Positions 17,294 to 26,048 are shown, counted from the stretch's first letter. The stretch is DNA of 64,000 bases from Chryseobacterium indologenes (GCF_018362995.1 NZ_CP074372.1:1488001-1552000); one strand, 5' to 3'. The notes: generated by a model from the letters alone, not told the origin. Made by a program: numbers and translations.

Positions 17294-17752
17294 TTAGTGT
17301 AAATATATTCCGAAATACCAGGTCCAGACTATTAAAATAATCTGCATGGGAATCCTTTGCGTGTAAAGGTATTTCATTCCCGGACCGGTGTAATCTGCTT
17401 TAAAAATATTAACCCTTTTCCTGGAAGAATTGATATTGGCAATAAAAACCAATACATAAAAAATGATCAGTAAAACAGCTGTCGTTTCACGAATGCCGGG
17501 AATCATAAGTCCGATTCCTGCAGCAATTTCTAAAACTCCTGTAAAGTATACCCAAAACATTCTGGCGGGAATAAACTCGGGAATCATCATGGCCATTCCT
17601 TTCTGGAATTTAAAGTGGGAAAAGCCTGTAAATAAGACAAATACAGCCATTCCCAGGTTTCCTGAAAATATAAAATCCGGCTTTCCCTGAACTAAAAAAG
17701 TTCCCAGCAAAGCCAGAATAAATGTTGCGAAAAGTATTACGAGTAGTTTCAT
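17294..17752 (-). CDS. DoxX-like membrane protein
   Basis: A 152-residue protein with four membrane helices. The segment PEFIPARMFWVYFTGVLEIAAGIGL in the second and third helices is typical of the DoxX/DoxD-like group of small integral membrane proteins, whose members act near quinones and thiol redox or are of unknown role. It is the last gene of the minus-strand run that begins at 32189. Upstream at 17762-17810 lies a short GGTAATA tandem repeat. Confidence 0.8.
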   Translation of the reverse strand: MKLLVILFATFILALLGTFLVQGKPDFIFSGNLGMAVFVLFTGFSHFKFQKGMAMMIPEFIPARMFWVYFTGVLEIAAGIGLMIPGIRETTAVLLIIFYVLVFIANINSSRKRVNIFKADYTGPGMKYLYTQRIPMQIILIVWTWYFGIYLH

Positions 17753-17761
17753 ATTTTAGAT

Positions 17762-17810
17762 GGTAGGTAATAGGTAATAGGTAATAGGTAGCAGATGATA
17801 GGTGGCGGGG
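17762..17810. repeat. Short GGTAATA tandem repeat and derivative
   Basis: Three to four copies of a heptamer GGTAATA, then GGTAGCAGATGATAGGTGGC. A related sequence stands at 18816-18849 and inverted at 42605-42639. Confidence 0.55.
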
Positions 17811-17851
17811 ATTAGGGACCTTGAACTTGAAATTTTAAATTTTGAATTCCT

Positions 17852-18310
17852 TTACACTGAATCAAGGCTTACTCCTTCTGCGAGGCTCTTCACAACCATC
17901 AGACCTTTTGTAAAGCCTGTGTTCATGTGATCTTCCCATTGTTTTTCAACCTGAACTTCAGCATGGAGTTTTGTTTTTCCTCCAAAGTCGATCAGGAAAT
18001 ATTTTTCAAAACTTCCGTTCCATTCCATTACTTCTTTGCTTTGGGTGTCTTCTACTCCATTTTTATCTACCATTCCCAGATGTTTAAAAACAATCTGATG
18101 GGGTTCTTCCATACTGTCTATGGTTGAAACCATTCCTTCTCCCTCAGCATTAAGAAAATAGGTCTTTCCACCTATCTTCCAATCGGATTTCATGACAGAT
18201 CCCGCACCGAAAAACCGGGTCCATTCACTATATGTTTCAGGGTTCCAGAGAATGTCCCATACTTTCTGTAAAGGGGCATCAATTACTGTTTCGTATGATA
18301 AGGTTTCCAT
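17852..18310 (-). CDS. SRPBCC (AHSA1/START-like) protein, 152 aa
   Basis: A single-domain protein of the START/Bet v1 fold, AHSA1 or polyketide-cyclase type. The N-terminal YETVIDAPLQKVWDILWNPETYSEW and the central GKTYFLNAEGEGMVSTI are characteristic: the fold makes a deep pocket for hydrophobic ligands. It is a paralogue of the next gene (18381-18809), with the same LSYE..I.A...VW start. No enzyme activity can be assigned. Confidence 0.85.
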   Translation of the reverse strand: METLSYETVIDAPLQKVWDILWNPETYSEWTRFFGAGSVMKSDWKIGGKTYFLNAEGEGMVSTIDSMEEPHQIVFKHLGMVDKNGVEDTQSKEVMEWNGSFEKYFLIDFGGKTKLHAEVQVEKQWEDHMNTGFTKGLMVVKSLAEGVSLDSV

Positions 18311-18352
18311 TTTTATATTTTTTACAGTGATTTGGCTATTGAATTACTTTCA

Positions 18353-18378
18353 ATCTCAGGTATATTAACACCTGAGAT
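18353..18378. terminator. Hairpin between the two SRPBCC genes
   Basis: ATCTCAGG pairs with CCTGAGAT over a 10-base loop. The tail is weakly T-rich, so termination is uncertain. Confidence 0.45.
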
Positions 18379-18380
18379 AT

Positions 18381-18809
18381 TTACAACTGATTTTCTGAAA
18401 GGTGCTTAACGATGTTCATCGCTTTTGGAAATTTCTCTTCAAAAAATTCTTTGAATTCCGCAGGAGTCTGTATTTCTGTTTTCAGCAGTGTTCCTTCTTC
18501 ATTTTCTTCAAGGAAATAAGCTTCTGTTGCTTCTCCCCAGTCCTGAGGAACTTCAATACCTTCATAAATTTCTCCCAGATGCAGAAATCTTATTTCTTCA
18601 TTAGGAATAACCTTTTCTACCCTGCTGTACATTCCGTTGTTTTTGGGGTCAAGAAATTTAACAATATTGTTCTCTTCGAGTGTTCCTTCATAGAAAGAAC
18701 CTTCTGTAAATGCCGTTGTCCACTGCCTGTATGTGATATCTGCCCACAGGACACTCCATACTTTTTCAGGTTCGGCATTGATTTCTATTTCATATGATAA
18801 TTTTTCCAT
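18381..18809 (-). CDS. SRPBCC-family protein, 142 aa
   Basis: Single START/Bet v1-fold domain: LSYEIEINAEPEKVWSVLWADITYRQW at the start, NGMYSRVEKVIPNEEIRFLHLGE in the middle and a C-terminal helix FFEEKFPKAMNIVKHL that would line the pocket. Paralogue and upstream neighbour of the gene at 17852-18310. Ligand unknown. Confidence 0.82.
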   Translation of the reverse strand: MEKLSYEIEINAEPEKVWSVLWADITYRQWTTAFTEGSFYEGTLEENNIVKFLDPKNNGMYSRVEKVIPNEEIRFLHLGEIYEGIEVPQDWGEATEAYFLEENEEGTLLKTEIQTPAEFKEFFEEKFPKAMNIVKHLSENQL

Positions 18810-18815
18810 TTTATT

Positions 18816-18849
18816 TTAGGTATTAGGTTGTAGATAATAGGTTGCAGGT
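18816..18849. repeat. TAGGTATTAGGTTG repeat derivative
   Basis: Related to 17762-17810 and to the inverse of 42605-42639; each lies just outside a coding region. Confidence 0.4.
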
Positions 18850-18932
18850 GATTGTGTCTGAAGGTTTTAGAGTTTTAGAGTAAGAATGTATTGATCTGTG
18901 ATTTTCTAACTTCTGGCATCCAGCATTTCATT

Positions 18933-19766
18933 CTATCCTCCTACAAAGTCACCTCCATTGATATGAATGATTTCTCCTGTGATGTAACTTGCGTCTTTTG
19001 AAGCAAGAAAAACATAAGCCGGTGCTACTTCTGACGGCTGTCCCGCACGTTTCAGCGGGGTATCTTTTCCAAATTTGGAAAGATCATCAAAGGCTTCTTT
19101 CACCAGTGGAGTCCAGATAGGTCCGGGGGCAATTCCATTCACGAGAATTCCTTTTTCGGCAAGATTATCTGCCAATGAGCGAATAAAAGACAGTACGGCG
19201 CCTTTTGTGGCGGCATAGTCAAGTAAATGATCGCTTCCGCGGTATGCTGTGACAGAAGTTGTGCAGATGATTCTTCCTCCCTTCCCAATCAGCGGAAGAA
19301 AATTTCTGGTGAAAGAAATCATAGAAATGATATTGGTATCAAATGTTTCCTGAATCTGTTCATCAGAGATTTTTTCCAGACTGCTTTTGGAAGTATGAAT
19401 TCCTGCATTATTTACAAGAATATCAAGCTTCTTCCACTCTTTTTTAATCTTGTCTGCACACTTGGTCCTGAATATTTTCCGGGTAAGATCTCCTTTGATG
19501 AGAATGCATTTCTGTCCTTCTTTTTCAACCAGTTTTTGGGTCTCTCTGGCATCATCGTCACTTTCTTTGTAGATGATAGCAACATCTGCTCCTTCTCTGG
19601 CAAAATGAACGGCTACAGCCTGTCCTATGCCGCTGTCTCCGCCGGAAATAACTGCTTTTTTACCTTTCAGCTTCCGGCTTCCCTGATAATCGTTCCGGAT
19701 AATTTCCGGGAACAGCCCTTCTTTAGGGACTTTCGACTTAGAGTCTGATTTGTTCTGTGTTTTCAT
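18933..19766 (-). CDS. SDR-family oxidoreductase (glucose/ribitol dehydrogenase-like)
   Basis: A 277-residue short-chain dehydrogenase. After a polar N-terminal extension of about 40 residues come the NAD(P) site GGDSGIGQAVAVHFAREG, the NNAG motif (LVNNAGIHT), the catalytic Ser in CTTSVTAYRG, YAATKGA with the Tyr and Lys, and the closing GEIIHINGGDFVGG. The extension is the pattern of the YhdF/YghA stress-type SDR group. The ATG at 19766 is used because the codon two upstream is TTG. Confidence 0.92.
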   Translation of the reverse strand: MKTQNKSDSKSKVPKEGLFPEIIRNDYQGSRKLKGKKAVISGGDSGIGQAVAVHFAREGADVAIIYKESDDDARETQKLVEKEGQKCILIKGDLTRKIFRTKCADKIKKEWKKLDILVNNAGIHTSKSSLEKISDEQIQETFDTNIISMISFTRNFLPLIGKGGRIICTTSVTAYRGSDHLLDYAATKGAVLSFIRSLADNLAEKGILVNGIAPGPIWTPLVKEAFDDLSKFGKDTPLKRAGQPSEVAPAYVFLASKDASYITGEIIHINGGDFVGG

Positions 19767-19813
19767 ATGCAAATCTTTTCTCTAAATCATATCAAACAAT
19801 ACGCCGAAATAGA

Positions 19814-20680
19814 TTAAGAATTATAAGCATCCTCCAAATCCTGGATGATAATTTTCTGCATTTTCATCATAGCCTGAACTACTTTATAGGCTTTTTCCTG
19901 ATTGGAATCATTCATTAACTGAATAAGTCTTTTAGGCACAATCTGCCAGCTCAGCCCGTATTTATCTTTCAGCCAACCGCACATGCTTTCTCTGCCGCCG
20001 TCTGCTGTCAGCGCATTCCAGTATTTATCAGTCTGCTGCTGGTCGTCCGTCATGATCACCAATGATATTCCTTCATTGAAATCAAACGGGTGATCATAAG
20101 AATTATCCATACAGAATATACTGTAATTGTCTATCACAAAATGAGCATGCTGAACATTTTCTGCCGGTTCCGGGATATCGTGCCCTTCACTTCCTGCTCC
20201 ATAGGTCAATATGTTTCCTATGCTTGAGTTAGGGAATGTTTTGGTGTAAAGTTCCATTGCTTCTTTTGCTTTTCCATTATTTCCATGAATGAACATCAAA
20301 GTAGGAATTATTTTCTGTTCGCTTGCTTTTTCACCCAAAAACAACTGCCATGTTACTCCATATTTATCCTTAACCCATCCGTATTTCGGGCTCCATGAGT
20401 AAGATCCCAGCTCCATCAAAGCCATCCCGCCAACAAGTAACTGATCCCAATATTTTTGAACCTCATCTTCTGTTTCACAGATCACCATGAAAGAGATGGA
20501 AGCATTTTTTTTGAACTGCGGACCGCCATTCAGAAGCATCACTCTTTGTCCAAACAAATCAATATTCATCACCACAGGAGTATCTGCCGTGATCTCGCCT
20601 CCAAAAACTTTACAATAAAATTCTGCAGACTGCTTGGCATCTCCGTCATACCAGAGACATGGGAAAATATCGTTATTCAT
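19814..20680 (-). CDS. Two-domain VOC-family protein (PhnB-like)
   Basis: A 288-residue fusion of two vicinal-oxygen-chelate domains (residues about 1-125 and 135-265), each with the 3-dmu-9 / PhnB pattern: FPCLWYDGDAKQSAEFYCKVFGG and PTLMFIHGNNGKAKEAMELY, and each closing with KDKYG..WQ. Such proteins look like C-terminally extended PhnB and are often annotated as glyoxalase or demethylmenaquinone-methyltransferase-like; the true substrate is unknown. It lies in the run of SRPBCC, DinB and VOC genes. Confidence 0.88.
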   Translation of the reverse strand: MNNDIFPCLWYDGDAKQSAEFYCKVFGGEITADTPVVMNIDLFGQRVMLLNGGPQFKKNASISFMVICETEDEVQKYWDQLLVGGMALMELGSYSWSPKYGWVKDKYGVTWQLFLGEKASEQKIIPTLMFIHGNNGKAKEAMELYTKTFPNSSIGNILTYGAGSEGHDIPEPAENVQHAHFVIDNYSIFCMDNSYDHPFDFNEGISLVIMTDDQQQTDKYWNALTADGGRESMCGWLKDKYGLSWQIVPKRLIQLMNDSNQEKAYKVVQAMMKMQKIIIQDLEDAYNS

Positions 20681-20840
20681 AATTTTATATTTAAATGGAT
20701 TGATTTATCTTGTTTTACTTTTTTCTTAGGAATAGTATTCGTCTGCTGATTAATTCACAGCAAAAGAAAACCTTATGTCTTCGCATTTAAAGTAGGTTAC
20801 TTTATCTGCAATGACACTGAGAAATGTCCAGTTATACTTT

Positions 20841-21080
20841 TTATACTTCTTTAAAGCACACCTGATTTTCTTTCATATAATTCTTCAGTTTCACCATCGT
20901 ATTTTTTCCGAAACCATGAAGCTGCATAATTTCTTTCTCGGAATAATCTGAAAGTTTTTCCAAAGAATTTATTTTTTCTTTTTCTAAGGCTTTTCTTGCA
21001 GGTATTGCAATAACTCCATGAAGGAATTCTTCTTTAGAGTCATAATTAAAAGCATAAATGGAATTTAAACTCTTGGACAT
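20841..21080 (-). CDS. Helix-hairpin-helix domain protein, 79 aa
   Basis: A small protein whose C-terminal half (LEKLSDYSEKEIMQLHGFGKNTMVKLKNYM) is a helix-hairpin-helix like that of the RNA polymerase alpha C-terminal domain. The N-terminal part has GVIAIPARKALEKEKI, the first helices of the same domain. It probably binds DNA or protein without enzymatic activity. The ATG at 21080 is preferred; an upstream ATG at 21098 adds MINLVI and cannot be excluded. Confidence 0.75.
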   Translation of the reverse strand: MSKSLNSIYAFNYDSKEEFLHGVIAIPARKALEKEKINSLEKLSDYSEKEIMQLHGFGKNTMVKLKNYMKENQVCFKEV

Positions 21081-21115
21081 GATAACTAAATTGATCATGG
21101 CTACAAAAAATATTG

Positions 21116-21529
21116 TTAATGATTCTCAACATACTTGTGGAAATTGTTCAGAATAGCATACCAGCCATCCCTCTGCATTTCCACAGAATTTTGTTTTTCC
21201 GGATCGAAAATTTCAATAACTTTCGTTGTGTTTTCATCTATTTTATCGAAAACAACTTCTACTTTCCGTCCGTCTTCCATATGATATTTGATAACCTCAT
21301 GGGGAATAATTTCGTCATAAACTCCTTCAAAATCAAATCCGAAACTTTTGTCTTTAGCTTCCATTCTGTTTTTGAATCTGCCTCCTACCTTCAGGTCATT
21401 TTCAGAACTAGGACATTGCCAGCTTTCGTGGGCAAAATTCCATTTTGTGATGTGCTTTGGCTCATTGAAATAATTCCAGACTTTCTCAACAGGTGCTAAA
21501 ATTGTAATGTCTATTTTAATTGGATCCAT
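21116..21529 (-). CDS. SRPBCC-family protein (AHSA1 type), 137 aa
   Basis: A single START/Bet v1-fold domain beginning MDPIKIDITILAPVEKVWNYF, with KHITKWNFAHESWQCP and GGRFKNRMEAKD as in the AHSA1 group. The ATG at 21529 starts the domain directly; a longer frame to 21580 adds an unrelated hydrophobic stretch. Downstream of the VOC gene at 21609, with a hairpin between. Confidence 0.85.
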   Translation of the reverse strand: MDPIKIDITILAPVEKVWNYFNEPKHITKWNFAHESWQCPSSENDLKVGGRFKNRMEAKDKSFGFDFEGVYDEIIPHEVIKYHMEDGRKVEVVFDKIDENTTKVIEIFDPEKQNSVEMQRDGWYAILNNFHKYVENH

Positions 21530-21555
21530 AGTTCTAATTTTTTTATAGTTTGAAT

Positions 21556-21588
21556 AAAGAGCTGCCCAAAAAATGGGCATCTCTTTTT
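21556..21588. terminator. Terminator between VOC and SRPBCC genes
   Basis: AAAGAGCTGCCCA pairs with TGGGCATCTCTTT with one mismatch around a short A loop; a T-rich tail on both strands. Confidence 0.75.
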
Positions 21589-21608
21589 ATAATTAGTTAA
21601 ATATAGGA

Positions 21609-22040
21609 TTATTTTGCGTATTCATCATTATAGTTCACCATCCAATGAACACCATATTTATCCTGAAAGCATCCGAAATAGTCTCCCCAAAACTGATCTT
21701 CAATCGGCATTTCCACGTTTCCTCCGTCAGAAAGTTCTTTAAAGATTCTGTCGGCTTCGCTTTTGGAATCAGGGAAAATAGATACATAATTATTATTTCC
21801 TACGGTAAGAGTCTGCCCAAAACCAGGTACGATATCTGATGCCATTAAGAGGTCTCCTCCAATAGGCAAAGCAATGTGCATTACCCTGTTTTTTTCTTCT
21901 TCTGAAAGGTTTTCTGTACCGGGAGCATTTCCCATCTTATGAATTCCACCTACGAATTCACCACCAAAAACAGTTTTGTAAAAATTGAACGCTTCTTCAG
22001 CTGTTCCATCGAAATTTAGGTATGGATTTAATTTAGCCAT
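21609..22040 (-). CDS. VOC-family protein (PhnB-like), 143 aa
   Basis: One VOC domain of the PhnB/3-dmu-9 type: LNPYLNFDGTAEEAFNFYKTVFGG at the start, NRVMHIALPIGGDLLMASD in the middle and FGCFQDKYGVHWMVNY at the end. Family members bind a divalent metal in a beta-alpha-beta-beta-beta pocket, though this subgroup often lacks full ligands. Function not assignable; one of six VOC genes within 13 kb. Confidence 0.88.
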   Translation of the reverse strand: MAKLNPYLNFDGTAEEAFNFYKTVFGGEFVGGIHKMGNAPGTENLSEEEKNRVMHIALPIGGDLLMASDIVPGFGQTLTVGNNNYVSIFPDSKSEADRIFKELSDGGNVEMPIEDQFWGDYFGCFQDKYGVHWMVNYNDEYAK

Positions 22041-22187
22041 GATTTTAAATTTTAAAGTTATTATTATAAGTTATAAGGTTCTGTTATTGATCCATTAAGG
22101 AATTATTAATTGAGTATGAATAGTAAATACAGCTCTGTTTTGAATCATTACAATTCATTTAATTTAACTCACTATTTTTCAAAGTTC

Positions 22188-22964
22188 TTAATGGTTTATA
22201 AATTTTTCTACTTCTCTCACCGTAAAGTCTATTAAGTTTACATCAATACTTCCGTCAAAGTCAGGCATCATATAAACACCATGAGTTGCGGGAAGTATCA
22301 TTAACCGGGAACCTTTCACCAGCCGCCACATCGCTGCAGCGTGCTCCGGTTTCATCACATCCTGATCACCACTGATGAATAATGTAGGTGATTTGATAGA
22401 AGTCAGCACTTCATCATCCCAGTCTTCAAACGTCTGCATTCTTTTGCAGTCTTTCTCAAAAAGGTTTTCCAGTTTTGAAAAATCCGGATTGAGATTTAAA
22501 AAATTAATTTTAAAAGGTTCCGGCATCGATTCAAAAGTGGCTTCCTGCATTCCTTCAAAAAAGCCGTCTATCATTCCGCTTCTTTTATAAAATGCTGAGG
22601 CAACGACCAATTTTTCTACGATTTCGGGATGACGATGACCAATTTGCATTACCGTACTACCACCATTGCTGAATCCCCAGAAGGAAGCTTTTCCAATGTT
22701 TAGTTCTGCTAAAAGTCCGGCAATATCATCAGCATCCTGCTCAAATGTTTCAGGAATATCACGGTGTTCACTGCGTCCGTGGTTTTGCAGATCGATCCCT
22801 ATGAGCTGGAATTTATCTTCCAGCCTGGCTATGACTTCTTTAAAATCGTACAGAATGGAAGAACCTCCTCCATGAATCAGAACCAATGGTTTTCCGGATC
22901 CATAGATCTCATAATACAATTGGATTCCATTGACTTTCTTATAGCCTTTTTCTACCGGATTCAT
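22188..22964 (-). CDS. Alpha/beta hydrolase, 258 aa
   Basis: A cytosolic hydrolase of the classic alpha/beta fold. The oxyanion segment is LVLIHGGGSS, the nucleophile elbow GFSNGGSTV (Ser about residue 98), the acid lies in LFISGDQDVM and the His in LPATHGVYM. The substrate is unknown; the nearest general group is the haloperoxidase/ester-hydrolase type. The ATG follows the stop of the DinB gene by two bases, so the two are co-translated. Confidence 0.9.
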   Translation of the reverse strand: MNPVEKGYKKVNGIQLYYEIYGSGKPLVLIHGGGSSILYDFKEVIARLEDKFQLIGIDLQNHGRSEHRDIPETFEQDADDIAGLLAELNIGKASFWGFSNGGSTVMQIGHRHPEIVEKLVVASAFYKRSGMIDGFFEGMQEATFESMPEPFKINFLNLNPDFSKLENLFEKDCKRMQTFEDWDDEVLTSIKSPTLFISGDQDVMKPEHAAAMWRLVKGSRLMILPATHGVYMMPDFDGSIDVNLIDFTVREVEKFINH

Positions 22965-22966
22965 GA

Positions 22967-23491
22967 TTAGTATTTAAGATTTTCGTCTACATCATACTTC
23001 ATTCCGGGGTAATCGAGAATTCTGCGCATCAGGCCTATCTGCCCGCAGAGATAGTCTTCACGGCCGATACACATTCCTACAAAATTGAGCTTTGTTTCTT
23101 TAATAAAAGGAATATTCATTCCTATTTCAAATATCTCATCCAGTTCTTCATCAGTTACTTCATGAAGTCTTTGGAATACTTTAGAGGAAATTTTATGAAA
23201 GTTTTCTTTTAATTCAGCTAAAGTTGGATATTTAAAGCTTTCATCCAATGCTTTTCCCTGGAAAAACAGGTCACTGTAAGGGTCTTCTTCCTGTACCCCA
23301 AGCACCCAGCCCAGGCCATAGCGCATGTTGACAAAATTCCCTGCCATCCATACGATATGATTGGTTTTATTTTCAATTCTTTTCAATGCATCTTCTTCCG
23401 AAATGCCTTCCAAAACATTCATAAAGCTTTGGGAATGCATTCTGTAAGCCGGAATAACGAGTTCCATTTTTTTTGATTTTGGTGTGTCCAT
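22967..23491 (-). CDS. DinB-family protein, 174 aa
   Basis: A four-helix DinB/DfsB-like protein. Helix 1-2 hold PAYRMHSQSFMNVLEGIS and NKTNHIVWMAGNFVNMRYGLGW; the last helix has GREDYLCGQIGLMRRILDYPGM. Of the three metal-binding His usual in the family, the one in NHIVW is clear, but the final HxxxH is replaced (YLCGQ), so metal binding may be weak. DinB proteins of other bacteria include thiol transferases. Coupled to the downstream hydrolase gene. Confidence 0.85.
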   Translation of the reverse strand: MDTPKSKKMELVIPAYRMHSQSFMNVLEGISEEDALKRIENKTNHIVWMAGNFVNMRYGLGWVLGVQEEDPYSDLFFQGKALDESFKYPTLAELKENFHKISSKVFQRLHEVTDEELDEIFEIGMNIPFIKETKLNFVGMCIGREDYLCGQIGLMRRILDYPGMKYDVDENLKY

Positions 23492-23518
23492 TTTAATTAG
23501 AAATTAGAAGTTAGAATG

Positions 23519-23672
23519 TTGGAAAAAACGCAAAGTCACTAAGTATTTTATAAACTATACGTTTTTAAGGCGCGGGGATTTTATCTTCGATAAAATTGTA
23601 CTCTTTTAAAAATAATATGGAAGATTTCAACAGCTAGTTTGTCATTCCGGGCAAAGCACGGAATCTAAACTT
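23519..23672 (+). repeat. Composite intergenic repeat (copy 3)
   Basis: The GGAAAAAACGCAAAG module, the hairpin GATTTTATCTTCGATAAAAT with TGTACT, a spacer of about 40 bases, and TTTGTCATTCCGGGCAAAGC...GGAATCT. Same order as 12048-12201. No gene in 23492-23749. Confidence 0.65.
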
Positions 23673-23749
23673 CTATATTAGAGATAATTCTCTTAGATTT
23701 TGCGCCTGATTATGTCATATGATCTGCAAAATTGTGTTAAAAACCGTAA

Positions 23750-24211
23750 TTATTTTATGGCGCCCGGTTTTCCTAAAATTCTGCGGAGATAACCCAGCTG
23801 TCCGCTGTGGTAAATTTCATGAAGACTTAGGGTTGATATATCTTTAACCATTTCAGGATTAAAACTGTTCAGGGTATTGAGTTTCGCTTCCAGCCCGTCC
23901 TGAGATTGTTTCAAATAAGATTTTAAATCTTCAAAGTTGACTAATTCATCTTTCCGGTTCAAAGGAATTTCACCTCTGTTGTAGCAGGAAAACTTTTCAC
24001 TGTCCCACACGGATTCTTCACCTAAAATATTCAGAAAGGGATTCCTGATATGGATTAAATGTCCAAGAATCCAATTCATACAGTTAGCTTCACCATTAGG
24101 AAAAATCATAGACTCTTCATGGGTAATACCGTCAATATTCAAAGAAATCACCTGATAGTTGCTGACAACCTGATTCTTTATTAATTCTATATCGTTTGAT
24201 ATTGCTTCCAT
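23750..24211 (-). CDS. DinB-family protein, 153 aa
   Basis: A four-helix DinB-like protein with the full set of metal-binding residues: NWILGHLIHIRNPFL carries one His and LSLHEIYHSGQLGYLRRILG carries the HxxxH pair. The ATG at 24211 starts the first helix (MEAISNDIELIKNQV); the longer frame to 24274 overlaps the upstream VOC gene. Likely a thiol- or metal-dependent transferase by family; actual reaction unknown. Confidence 0.87.
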   Translation of the reverse strand: MEAISNDIELIKNQVVSNYQVISLNIDGITHEESMIFPNGEANCMNWILGHLIHIRNPFLNILGEESVWDSEKFSCYNRGEIPLNRKDELVNFEDLKSYLKQSQDGLEAKLNTLNSFNPEMVKDISTLSLHEIYHSGQLGYLRRILGKPGAIK

Positions 24212-24242
24212 TGGATATGTATTTAATAAGTGAATGATAATA

Positions 24243-24653
24243 TTATTCTGCAGGCATCTGGGATACATCTCCATGCATCACTTCCCACTGATGGCCATTG
24301 ATATCAGCAAAACTGCTTTGATACATCCATCCGTAATCTACAGGCTCGGCATATTTTGAACCTCCGTTTCCGATAGCTGTTTTTACCATCTGATCTACTC
24401 CTTCGCGGCTGTTTGCCCCAATGGCAAGAAGCACCTGTGTAGTATCTCCTTTAGCGAAAGGTCTGTTTGTAAAGGTCTGGAAGAACTCTTCTTTTAAGAA
24501 CATGGTGTAAATATGATTTTCCTTCATGACCACACATATTGCTTTATCGTTTGAAAACTGTTCATTGATAGAAAAACCTAACTCTGTCCAGAATTCTCTG
24601 GTTTTTTGTACGTCTTTTACGGGTAAATTGACGTAAATATCAGTAATATTCAT
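24243..24653 (-). CDS. VOC-family protein, 136 aa (tandem paralogue A)
   Basis: One VOC domain: DIYVNLPVKDVQKTREFW at the start, NGGSKYAEPVDYGWMYQ and FADINGHQWEVMHGD at the end. It matches the next gene upstream (24749-25156) almost residue for residue in these segments, so the two are a tandem duplication. Bleomycin/fosfomycin-type or lactoylglutathione-lyase-like activity is often assigned to this group without proof. Confidence 0.88.
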   Translation of the reverse strand: MNITDIYVNLPVKDVQKTREFWTELGFSINEQFSNDKAICVVMKENHIYTMFLKEEFFQTFTNRPFAKGDTTQVLLAIGANSREGVDQMVKTAIGNGGSKYAEPVDYGWMYQSSFADINGHQWEVMHGDVSQMPAE

Positions 24654-24748
24654 TTTGTAAATTTTAGTGGTGAATTTTATCCAAAATTACCAAGGTATGG
24701 TAAGAATGTGCTTGTCATAGGACAAGATTTAATTTTTATTTGGACTAA

Positions 24749-25156
24749 CTATTCTGCAGGCATTTGCGACATATCTGCAAACGTCATGTTCCAGCCGTGT
24801 CCGTCAAGATCCCAGAAAGAGTTCTGATACATCCATCCGTAATCCTGGGGTTCTTCATGCTGCGACGCGCCGTTTTTTACAGCGGTATTCACTATTTTAT
24901 CTACGTCTTCACGACTGTCCAGACCTACTGCTACAAGAACCTGACTGGTATTTTCCTTGGCAACAGGCTTATTGGTAAAGGTCATAAAGTAATCTTCCTG
25001 CAGAAACATGACATAGATGGTATCATTCAAAGCAACGCAGGCTGCTTTATCATCTGAGAACTGTTCATTAATCGAAAAACCAACCTTGGTCCAGAATTCT
25101 TTTGTTTTCTGTACATCTTTTACCGGAAGGTTCACATAAATTTGATTGACTTTCAT
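24749..25156 (-). CDS. VOC-family protein, 135 aa (tandem paralogue B)
   Basis: Paralogue of 24243-24653: QIYVNLPVKDVQKTKEFW, GLDSREDVDKIV, EPQDYGWMYQNSFWDLDGHGW. The ATG at 25156 aligns with the start of its neighbour; the longer frame adds 14 unrelated residues. The C-terminal end SQMPAE is identical in both copies. A Crp/Fnr-type regulator gene lies 77 bases upstream on the same strand and may control the pair. Confidence 0.88.
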   Translation of the reverse strand: MKVNQIYVNLPVKDVQKTKEFWTKVGFSINEQFSDDKAACVALNDTIYVMFLQEDYFMTFTNKPVAKENTSQVLVAVGLDSREDVDKIVNTAVKNGASQHEEPQDYGWMYQNSFWDLDGHGWNMTFADMSQMPAE

Positions 25157-25233
25157 TTTTTGTAATTTTAGTGTTAATCTGTTATCCAAAATTACCAAGG
25201 TGCAATGAAAATCAACTTGTCATAGGGCAAGAT

Positions 25234-25824
25234 TTAATTTTTCTTAGGATGGGAAACTATTTCTTTGCGGATACGGCTTAAAGAAGTGTCTGTAACTCCC
25301 AGATAGGAAGCAATCTGCTTCAATGGTGCAAATTGTATGACTTTAGATTTTTGTTCCAGCAGATTAAGGTATCTTCTGGTTGCTGAAAGCGTGAACATTT
25401 CTACGGAGCGCTGTTTGTAGGCAAAAAGCTCCTGAGACATCCATGATCTTCCCCATTCTCTAAGGTTTGGAATTTTATGGAATAATTCCTGAAACGTATC
25501 ATAATCCATCCTCCAGCATTCACAATCTGTAATACAAACGATATTTTCCTGAGAGGGAACCCGCTGAAACATTGACAAAACCTCAATAATAACTTCATTT
25601 TCTACGAAAAAGTGAGTGGTTACTTCATTTCCGTTAAAATCATTAACATAGGAACGCGCCAATCCGCTTTCAAGAATATAATATTCATTGGCCGTTTTTC
25701 CTTCCTCAAGGATGAAATCACCTTTCTGGAAAGATGTTTTCTCATGAGCCTGAAATATCTCAGCAAGCTCTTCGGGAAAAAAGAAAGGGAAATCATAGCA
25801 GATTTCTAAAGCTTGATTGGTCAT
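25234..25824 (-). CDS. Crp/Fnr-family transcriptional regulator
   Basis: A 196-residue regulator with an N-terminal cyclic-nucleotide-binding-type beta roll (KGDFILEEGKTANEYYILESGLARSYV, NEVIIEVLSMF) and a C-terminal winged helix whose recognition part is QIASYLGVTDTSLSRIRKEI. The conserved Arg/Ser cAMP contacts (RxS) are not seen, so the ligand is unlikely to be cAMP. The ATG at 25824 is used; upstream residues are Lys/Phe-rich and unlike the family. One of three such regulators in the window. Confidence 0.9.
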   Translation of the reverse strand: MTNQALEICYDFPFFFPEELAEIFQAHEKTSFQKGDFILEEGKTANEYYILESGLARSYVNDFNGNEVTTHFFVENEVIIEVLSMFQRVPSQENIVCITDCECWRMDYDTFQELFHKIPNLREWGRSWMSQELFAYKQRSVEMFTLSATRRYLNLLEQKSKVIQFAPLKQIASYLGVTDTSLSRIRKEIVSHPKKN

Positions 25825-25992
25825 TGGTGTCAATTTTTTTAAGTCTTTAAAAATAAAATTTTTAATTGAATTAAGAGCAAAAAACATTAAACAAAGAATT
25901 GAATGTTTTCATCAAAAGCACATACTTTATTGAAATTAAAGGTATTTTAAAATTTATTATTCTTAAACAGTTATTTAAAACATACTATCTCT

Positions 25993-26048
25993 AACCATCC
26001 CGTCAAAAATTCTTTGAATTTTTGCCACCCCTCCGGAAGGATGGGAAT
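25993..26048 (+). repeat. Solo copy of the DUF559-associated repeat (1)
   Basis: AACCATCCCGTCAAAAATTC, then TTTGAATTTTTGCCACCCCTCC and a GGAAGGATGGGAAT end. The same sequence frames the DUF559 nuclease gene at 59913-60460 and stands alone at 42509-42563. Contains two hairpins (AAAAATTC/GAATTTTT and CCCCTCC/GGAAGGATGGG). Confidence 0.7.
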
